Assembly (NCBI GenBank): GCA_017591395.1
Contig: WEDG01003982.1
Location: 22,826 to 86,825 of the forward strand
DNA: 64,000 nt
Direction of reading: 5' to 3'
DNA from: Schistocephalus solidus
Lineage: Eukaryota > Platyhelminthes > Cestoda > Diphyllobothriidea > Diphyllobothriidae
A program made the translations under genes and the position numbers. The notes beneath the pieces were generated by a model that did no database searches, was not told where the DNA came from, and saw nothing but the letters and a program-made list of their open reading frames with translations. Position 1 is the first letter of the stretch. The number at the start of each line of letters is the position of its first letter. Below are positions 55,901 through 64,000 of the stretch, in pieces.

Positions 55901-57150
55901 GGATGGAAAAATATAATTTACATCCGCGTTTATAATATTGACCGGGACGCTTTATGGTCCAGAACTATGAGATCAACGAAATTGTTGAATGGTTACGATA
56001 AAATCGCAGAGGGTTAAAGGAATAGTTTCGAGAAAAGCACCGGTCCAATCCCAGATGTTCTGAAGTGGAGCAAATTAACGTTTTGTAGAAGAAAGGATTG
56101 AAACTAGCAGCCGTCAACTTGGCGTCTTCTATGGGATTTCCAAGAGCACCTCCAAGGATGGGATGCCGCGTTTTTCTATGAACTCTTACTATACGCCTAT
56201 AAAATTTATTTCACATTGATTTACTCCAAGTTAGCAATTAATATCTGGGACATCCCAAAAGCAGGGATATCGATAAAATTTTCACAAGGCAACGACCAAG
56301 TGCTGACGGGTATCCATTCGTCATCCGTTTTCTCTTCCCAGATTCCATCAACGACTATGTCGAAAAGGTAGGTTCCAATGCCATCATGTTTGCTGACTAT
56401 CTCAAGCACAGAACAGCCTTTGCGCCAGATGCAGATAGACACACACTTTTAAAAGTCTGAAAACCTATAACCGTTGGTCTTCTAATTGCCAAATGTGTGG
56501 TCCTAAGACTTCGCACTAAATTCTTTAAGGAAGGCGATGCTGGTTATCAATACGTCGTCGAGTGACAGCTCGCTTCACATGTTTGTGAGCAGACGGACTT
56601 CGTGGTTCAACTGACCTCGATTAAGCCGTCTTAAAACTGTGAAAAGTAGCTGAAAACTTAACAGGGATGATATTCGATTTCTGAAGGAAATTTGCAAAAC
56701 TTAATCGGTGATTGCTTGGCAAGACTTGGTGAGCATTCGTTCGGTCCCAATCAGAGCTTCCAGATCTGGCATCTGTGGCTCAAGAAGGACGATCAACTGC
56801 TCGAATGAGTCCAGGCGACTGATGGAAAAATAGCCAAACATATTGACGCACTACCATACGAAGCTGGAATATTCGTAGTAACTTCTATTTATTTCATCGC
56901 AAAATACCAGATTAGATCGTTTTATTTTAGGATAAGCAGGTATTTGCTTGTAATGCGCCAAAATTTTCGGTCAGTATGGACAAAAAAACGCAGAGACCTG
57001 ACAGTAAGAATACGCCTAACGTTAAAAGCATCTATAAGCATACACCACAAGACAATATTAATGCTGGCTCCCTACAACTGCAATCTTGACTGGAAATACT
57101 ACTTAAATCCTAGGGCAAACGTTGTTGCCTAAGTCTAACCGTAACCAGCT
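55901..57150. other. Unassigned stretch
   Basis: The - frame at 56442-56221 (73 codons, GIGTYLFDIVVDGIWEEKTD) may be an upstream part of the CR1-like element but has no clear motif. Confidence 0.35.
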
Positions 57151-57179
57151 GCGTGATAATTTGAGCAGAGGAGCACGTT

Positions 57180-59440
57180 GCAAGTGAATCTAGTAAAGAG
57201 TAGCTGTAGTGATCCAACTCCGGGCGCCTATTGCAACGGTGCGCCGCTCACGCATACTTGCACGGAGAGTCTGGTTCTCGGCCAATCACGGTTTTGCGAA
57301 CCGACCAATTAACTTAAAGGCAGACTCAGACAGGCTCGCGCTCAAGGTGATATGACGGCTGTCCCTCTCAAACTTGCGACCCCGATGTCGCGGCACCGAA
57401 CAGGTGCACTCGTCCGGCCACCATCTCGTTCAAAACCCTTACGCAATCTTTCTGTGCAGAATGCAATATCCCCTCAAATGATATCCGGGTGCTCTTCCTA
57501 TTCGGGACCGGGTCTGAAGGTCGTAGCGTAAATTCCGACTGAAGTCGGAATACTCCTACGGCAACGGATCAAAACTTATTTTTTTTTTTAGGGCACGAAG
57601 CACAATCTGTTCGCCTGCAATTTCTCAGACCTCCTTGTCAGCAGGTACGTTGACGACAGGAAAAACATGCTGCAAAACTCTTATAACTTGCTCAACTGAA
57701 TATTTCTTGATATACAATTCACGAAGAAGAACAAGCCCAGCAGCTGCCTTTCCTTGATATCCTCGCCAAGCGAAATCCAAACAGTGAAACTGAGAGGACG
57801 TGTAAATGAACATAAACTGGCTGTGTGACGTGGCAACGAATAAACGTAAGTTTCTGCCCCCACCTACGAAACGGGCCATGAGTTCAACTTCGCAGGCGTC
57901 TAATTAATTGCAGACGTCGGAAACAAGATGAGCAGAAAATATTTGAAACCTGGCCCTCGGATGGGAACTCAATCAATCGATGTATCGATATCGATATACA
58001 AGGCTCTGTACAGTCACCTCCAGTCATTGATTGGCTCGTACTTCCCTATAAGTATAGCCTTTGCTATCCCTGACGATGGACTCTTATATGAGTTTCTACC
58101 GTTCAGAAAAATAAGCAAATTGTTCTGGGGCTCAACCAGCCGTCTTGTTTACAAATCAATTTTATTTTTTGCAAACATCGCATAGGGGAATGGTTCGCAA
58201 TTCATAGTATTATTGGGTTAAATTTAAAAACTGCAAGATATAACCAATGTTATCTTGTGACGAAAATAAGGCATTACATTTACTTAAAGCGGAGGAAAAC
58301 ATCATAATTCTACCTTCCAACAAAAGGCCTTTGGCATCAAAAAAACTGCAGAGAAAAGATTATGCTAGCCTTAATGGGATTCTAAACATACACATACATA
58401 ACTTTCGATTCCATAATGGCATAATAATAACATTATTAGGCACTGAAACGCGCCGCAGGCAGAAAACTGATTTCCCGGAACTTCTTGCCATGCATTTGAA
58501 ACAGAATAAACCAAAAATTGCTACATTAGACCGACATTTCGCCGAGACCAGTAGCTTCTTTCATCGACGCACAGCAGCATTTCTATTTGAACAACGCAAA
58601 ACACCAACGCAGAACACAGAAACCTCTACTAAAGGACAAACATCCAAAAATGAATTCTCAAAAATAAGTCAGTTAAGTAAACTCTGTATCCCTCTGCAAA
58701 TTGCACTAAGGAAATGCTTCCATGACATTATGGGGAACAGTTTGGTCTCTTTAAAATATGTCCACATGCCGTTGTTCAGGATTTCTTTAAGTTCAAAATG
58801 ATAAAACAAACTACTGAGACATAGTATCTATCTGAGGCAATGGTTCTTTTTATTTTTAAGAATAAAAAAATATCTGCATTTCTCGGATATACTAACTGCA
58901 CTTCATCCCACTCGCTAAATTAGAAACTCAAGAGGAGTAGTACCAACGTGTCTGAAATGGCCGTTTATGATCTGTCCTTTACGATGCTTTCATTTACACA
59001 CGATATGATTCACTCTCAAAAGGAAGTCCTCCGTGGGTGGAGCTATTGATGAGATTATGTGTGGCACGTGTAGGCGAACTATTCATCTTTAGCAGCCACT
59101 GCGTCCACGTCCACTTCCCTTTGTTTTGATCTGCTTTGCCCTCTGAAGATGGTGTGGGAAGAGAAAGTGAGGGATATGCGGCAGAGTTCACGACTGCGAT
59201 TCCAGCGAACAAAGAACATATCATATCCACCAGTATATTTAGTGAGGTTTTAGTAATGGACTGCTTTCGTACAGAGTTTGGCAGTACTGTACTACTTCAG
59301 CCATACGTACAGAGAAATGAGTAGTAAAAAAATATGAACACACTTCCTACGAGAAAGGAAGTATGCAATTAAAATTCAAATACGAGGTCGAAAGCTCAGA
59401 CGAATAAAGTCATGATCCGCTGACGAGCGGCGTCTGGAGG
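57180..59440 (+). mobile_element. Penelope-like element relic with terminal-repeat-like region, copy 1
   Basis: 57180-57560 matches 60640-61140 and is probably a terminal repeat (pLTR). 57630-57760 reads VSRYVDDRKN then FLDIQFTKK (RT with YVDD present), joined directly to the nuclease tail RGRVNEHKLAV and TGHEFNFAGV (57795-57900), so most of the RT thumb and the GIY-YIG core are deleted. 58250-58800 holds an N-terminal type block (EENIIILPSNKRPLASKKLQRKDYASL, 58294-58374) that starts another, partial copy. Confidence 0.7.
58247..58801 (+). pseudogene. Penelope-like N-terminal region, 184-codon open frame
   Basis: SCDENKALHLLKAEENIIIL then PSNKRPLASKKLQRKDYASL fits the start of Penelope-like RTs (usually VVLPADKG followed by a D-Y motif). 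The frame then runs on through MPLFRISLSSK, which is not recognisable. Related to 61260-61960. Confidence 0.6.
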
Positions 59441-59444
59441 ACAC

Positions 59445-59800
59445 TATCCATACAGTGTGAGCACTGAGTGATGCAAAGAGATCTGCACCTGTAACCATCT
59501 ATGCAATTCCCTTTGGAAAAGGAGTCTTAGAAAGTAGGAGACGTTTTGGCGTAACACGGTGGAGATCAAGGCACAGGCTTTAGTACAAACAACGCTCAAG
59601 ACCCCACTGGGAGCCATGAGTTTAATCACGCATGGGTCAAGTTAGCCACCCAGCCTACTGCAAAGTATGGAATCCAGCAATTCTGATACAGCAGTACAGG
59701 ATTTCCTAAGCCATCAATCCAGAATCGACCAGATGACTACCAGGCAAAATTAATTAATAGGGTGTTTGGGTAGATGTTGTTAATTCCTTTCGACCCCAGC
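59445..59800 (-). repeat. SINE-like repeat related to 42115-42560
   Basis: 59610-59800 matches 42220-42420 (GGGAGCCAT, GCCTACTG.AA.GTATGGAATCC, AATCCA.CAGGTGACTAC). The tRNA-like head is too decayed to draw. Confidence 0.6.
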
Positions 59801-60029
59801 GAAACCTTCCGTGTGATTTCTAAGGTCCCACAAAACGACCCAAAGTCATTGGGTCAGCGTCAGCTAGCAATAATAGAAGCCACCACCATCAGGCTGAGAA
59901 AGCCGGTCTTGTTCGCATAAAAGAACCTCTTGCAAGCTCCAGGTTTAGCAGGGCCAACGACGGCTTAACTACATGCTCTCCTCCGAGCTTTCTCTCTCTC
60001 CTCCCCCGCGGCCCTCCCTACCCCGGAAC

Positions 60030-60200
60030 GGCTTCACCAAACGCTCACTGCCGCCTAACCAGCTGTCTCTTATCGTCGCCACCTCCCTATCCACGAGACT
60101 CACTTAAAGGACAAGCCGAACATTATTGATCGCATGTTTCAACTTAGACCCCGTTCCCATTTACTGGCCCGATGAGAATTTATCGAAAGCCCGTTTATAC
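60030..60200 (+). repeat. Relative of the 23.4-23.6 kb inverted repeat
   Basis: CCAGCTGTCTCTTATCGTCGCC and ACCCCGTTCCCATTTACTGG then CCCGATGAGAATTTATCGAAAG match 23520-23660 in part. It lies between two Penelope copies, which supports an origin from that element's terminal repeat. Confidence 0.65.
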
Positions 60201-60599
60201 TCTCTAACTGGCCTTTGTGTGGCGGGCTCTTCTAGTCTCGTGACCATATTCTTCATAATATATCCAGATACTCGTTCTCATAAAGCAGGCCCTAGATCTT
60301 TCCAAGCTCTTCTTCAATACCATTTGTCGAATAAATTTTTCTATCCTTTTTTGCCAAACGACGGACTAGATTGCGTTTCTGTTGAATGGGTACGAAACTG
60401 CCGAAGTTCGTATATTGTCCAGACCAGATTTTCTTTCGATAAGCGTTCCTTCAGATGCTACCATCAGGACTTCGGCGTAGAAGGAGGAAAGGCAGCAACC
60501 CTGTCGTTTCCACCTTAAACGTGAACTTGCTGAACAGATATGCTTGACTAATAGGGTATCCGGATAGATACCTGCGTATTCACCTACGGACTGGCGTCA

Positions 60600-62540
60600 C
60601 TGGTGTATGATTGGCCCCTGCCCCGTACAAGTTTTGATCGTTTTAGTTGCTGCTTTTAACTCTGACGGTGGCCTCCAGTACGAGATTGAACGCTAAGATG
60701 AATAAAGTCATGATCCACTAACGAGTGGCAAAGAGCATATCGACGGTGCCATTGCCCCGTCGAAATACGCCTTAACTTTCCGGGAGGAGTCTGTACTGGC
60801 CCCAATTCAGACGTCTGCTGCAACACTGCGTCTCTCACGCGTACTTGAACGCGCAGTTTGGTTCTCGGCTTATCATGCCTATCGAAACCGACCAATCACA
60901 ATCAAGGCGGACGCAGACATGCCCTCGCTCAAGACGCATAAAGTCCTCCCTCCTATACTCGGGACGCCGCTTTTGTGGTTTGAGATATGTGCGCTCGTCC
61001 GGTTCTCAACTCCTTCCAAACTACTATGCAGTCTTTATTGAGTGCGATACCCTCTCGACTGAAGTCCGAATTCGTGACATAAATGCGGATTCAATATAAA
61101 ATACTCCTATGACAACGCATCAAATCCTGCTGTGTAAAGGAATGAAGCACGTTCTGTCCAAATGCAAGGATTTAAGCCTAATTGTCAGATTTGAATGCAT
61201 TTTGCCTTAGCCAAAATCACATGGGATGTACGGCTTACAATTCATAGCAGTATAGTTGAAACTAGAAAGAACCGCAAGAGAGTGTTAGTGTTATATTGCA
61301 ACAGGAATAAAGCATTACATTACTTTTAAATGATGAAAATGTCATCATTCTACCCTCTGACGAAGGGCGTTCTGCTGTTATTGTGAACAAGAAAATATAC
61401 ACAGATATGATTATGTCAACGTTTAGGGAAAATAAACAGACACATCTCCAACTGCCGACCGCAGATGGTCGCAGAACTCGCATATTATAAAGTACTGAAT
61501 CCCTCATAGGACACAAAATTAATTTCCAGAAGTTCTTTCCAAACACTCGAAAGAAAATGAACCAAAAATAGTTAATATATGCTGTCTTCCAAACCTTCAT
61601 AAGATAAGTATTCCACTGTGACCGTTAGACTCTTTAAAGGGCACATGAAACTGCAGCATTTTTAAGTACCTATTTAGTCAACTTTCCACCTACGGAGAAC
61701 ACAAAAACCTCTAGCAAAGGACAAATGGCGGAAAATAAATGGCTATGTCAGAGTCAGTCAAGTAAGCTCTGTTTTCCTCTGAAGATTATCATTGGGAAAA
61801 TTTGCCCAGACATTATCAGGAACATCTTGACCTCGTTAAATATGCCTAAATGAAGTTGTTCAGGGTTTATCAAAATTCCAAACGATTAAAAACTGATTAG
61901 ACGTAGCGTCCATCAGAGGCAAGGATACTTCTTATATCCAAGAATAAAAAAATATCTGGCCTGCACTTAATCGCACTTGCTAAATTATAAACCCATGAGG
62001 AGTAATTTGTCTATATCCTTTCCATTGGGAAATTTCTAAACGGGAGTACAACGCAATTCTACGGAATAATGAGTATCAGATTGCCATGTCTGCCTGTTTA
62101 TATCATTTAAGTTTGATCTGAGACCCTATCCAAAGGATGTTGCCTGTATGTGTTGCTAGGGACGAGCTCGTGTGTGGAATGCGTATGTGATCTGTTCTTC
62201 TTCAGCAGCCACTGCGTCCACGTTAATTTCCGGTCGTTTTGATCTGGTCTCGCCATCGGAGATTGTGCGGGAGAAAAGTGAGAAAGATGCGGCGCAGTTC
62301 ACGACTTCGCTCACTAATTTGGGCCCTTGTGGACCTCATCGTTCGCGTCGCTCGTATCCATTGCGAATCCAGAAAGCAAATAATATATCATATCCACCAG
62401 TATAGTTTGTGAGGTTTAAGTAATGTACCGTATTCCTCCAGTGTTGGGCCATACAGTTATACCTCGAACATGCGTACAGACAAGTAAAGAGTGGTACAGA
62501 AATATAATGAGTTGTAAAAATATGTGTACAAGCTACTTTA
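60600..62540 (+). mobile_element. Penelope-like element relic, copy 2
   Basis: 60640-61140 is the terminal-repeat-like block (GATGAATAAAGTCATGATCC, CTCTCACGCGTACTTG, ACCGACCAAT). 61260-61960 matches 58250-58860 with many indels, and 61960-62430 matches 58890-59250, including CAGCAGCCACTGCGTCCACG and ATATCATATCCACCAGTATA. Coding capacity is lost. It stands in direct orientation to copy 1. Confidence 0.65.
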
Positions 62541-64000
62541 GAGGAAGGAAAATTTCGATCAAAACCTCATACACAAATTCAAAATCTTAAATGAAAAAAA
62601 AACAGTAATATGAGTACTCACGGTGATCCTTTAGCCGTATAGGAAGGCTAAACTAATGAAAATGACAGCAGGGTGTACTCAAGAAAGTACATCTCCTCAG
62701 AGTTTCCCACTGCAGGTACAGAAGAAAATTCTGCTGAGAGTTCTTTGGGTGAGGATTCGTGTGACGGGTTGGGTTTCCGATCGAAGAACCAAGTTACTTG
62801 TCTTTGCTGGCACTGTTAGTTCATGGTGGTGACGGGGGTTCTGCATGTCTGCATGAGGATGCTCAATACACTGTGATTGACTACTTTCAAATCTTTCTCC
62901 CAATAGCGTCTCGTCATTACCCAAAACCAATACAGTATGCATTTTCTATGAGCACGAGCAGACATTTTGTACTATTCAGGCAGCATTTAAGGTAACACTT
63001 CATTTCTATTACAAAATGGAAAAATTAGTACAATAGTTTCTAATAATTAGGTATCCATAAGAGTTCCAAAGCGGGTAAACTTCGCGAATGGGTATCGAAT
63101 CTTGTAAAGATGCGCTATAGTAATTTGCATAAGAAGAAAGGTTTCCGTTTGAAGGCGAATTTATTTCGAAAGAATTTCTTAAATGTTTTCAGGTTTTTAG
63201 TGTTCTCAAATCATGCCAGTTTGACTGCGCATTCTGATGCGCTCAACCTTGTGCAACATATTAGGGTGCGCGCAGGAACGGTGTCCCGAAAAGCAATGAA
63301 ATTTATTAACACATTTTCACCGTTTTTACGTGTAAAAGCACGAAAACTTACAAATTACTTCGAAAATTAAACATACGCACGTTGGCACGTCTATTCTCTG
63401 ATTTAAGAGATTTCGCAGATCCGTGAAAAATGGCGGATACCAATAAATGAGGTTACAGTACCCTCTCCACGTTACGGCTTCATCGGAGTTCGAGACGTGT
63501 TCTCGCTGGCCGCCGCTCTCCTACTGCGCATTTTATGCTCCCATCAGGAAATTTAATAAAAACACTCGTCTCATTTATGCCCACCACCCGAGAACCGTGC
63601 TCACATGATTCCCAGCTAGGGGTACGTAGCCGACGTTGAGGTTGATTACGGTCGTGAGACGCTACAAAGGATAACAAACTGTCGCTGGCCTTGAAATGTC
63701 CCTTTTGATATGCAGAAGATCCACGTTAGTGCACCTCGTGGGCGTGCAGTTCACATGATTGAACTATCAGCTTCGCCATACGCGCAAATTTTATGTTGAA
63801 AGGAGCAATAAAGGAGTCAAACGGTATTGTTTTTCGTGCGTATTGCTGTAGACTCTACAAGCAGCTGAATGCCGACATCTGAGGAAGGAGGTGCTTGAAA
63901 AGAGCATACCTCCAAAGTGCTACCACTTCTGCTGCGGAGAAGCAGACTAGAAGAGCCTAGGGCCGATTGGATTATCTTACAGGTGCCGAGTTACGCTCTT
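62541..64000. other. 1.4 kb without recognised feature
   Basis: The + frame at 63110-63370 (86 codons, basic, HKKKGFRLKANLFRKNF) has no motif I know. Confidence 0.35.

Noticed and set aside
1..64000. CRISPR array, bacterial operon or phage content
   Set aside because: Spliced host gene, LINEs and Penelope elements show animal nuclear DNA; no regularly spaced repeats were seen.

Overview
The window is animal nuclear DNA of flatworm type, most likely a diphyllobothriidean tapeworm (Spirometra, Schistocephalus or Dibothriocephalus type). The grounds are one host gene whose 5' introns are only 30-39 nt while its 3' introns reach 3.7 kb, a pattern known from cestodes and trematodes, set in a dense mix of decayed LINEs, Penelope-like elements and a Ty3/gypsy relic. 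The species assignment is inference; no marker gene is present.

The only host gene recognised is on the + strand at 7212-18573. It is an orthologue of NCKIPSD (SPIN90/WISH/DIP), an SH3 protein that binds the Arp2/3 complex and promotes linear actin filaments. I reconstructed 11 exons (2073 nt, 690 codons plus stop). Every junction is GT-AG and in phase, including a 10-nt micro-exon at 8371-8380 that is needed to keep the frame. Introns 7-10 hold the usual intronic clutter, including tails of the local LINE family.

Left flank, 378-5734: a nearly full-length LINE on the - strand (endonuclease, reverse transcriptase, C-terminal zinc fingers, long 3' UTR), bounded by a 16-bp near-perfect direct repeat and inactivated by frameshifts and a damaged RT active site. 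Right of the host gene, 19.7-33.9 kb is a repeat mosaic: LINE 3' tails, a 1.16-kb segment present twice, an inverted pair of Penelope-like elements forming an imperfect 3-kb palindrome, a 5'-truncated LINE on + (30.36-32.41 kb) and a further Penelope relic. At 36.8-40.1 kb lies a third LINE copy on -, lacking the endonuclease. From 42 to 51 kb come tRNA-derived SINE-like repeats, three more Penelope relics (two head to head), long poly-G tracts and a degenerate GGTTAG-like tract. From 52.7 to 56 kb come a gypsy pol relic and a CR1-like LINE relic, and 57.1-62.5 kb holds two related Penelope copies in direct orientation.

The elements do not form a pathway with the host gene. The biologically interesting parts are the splicing architecture of the SPIN90 gene and the structural history of the repeats. 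About 18 kb shows no recognisable gene or element and is listed as such.
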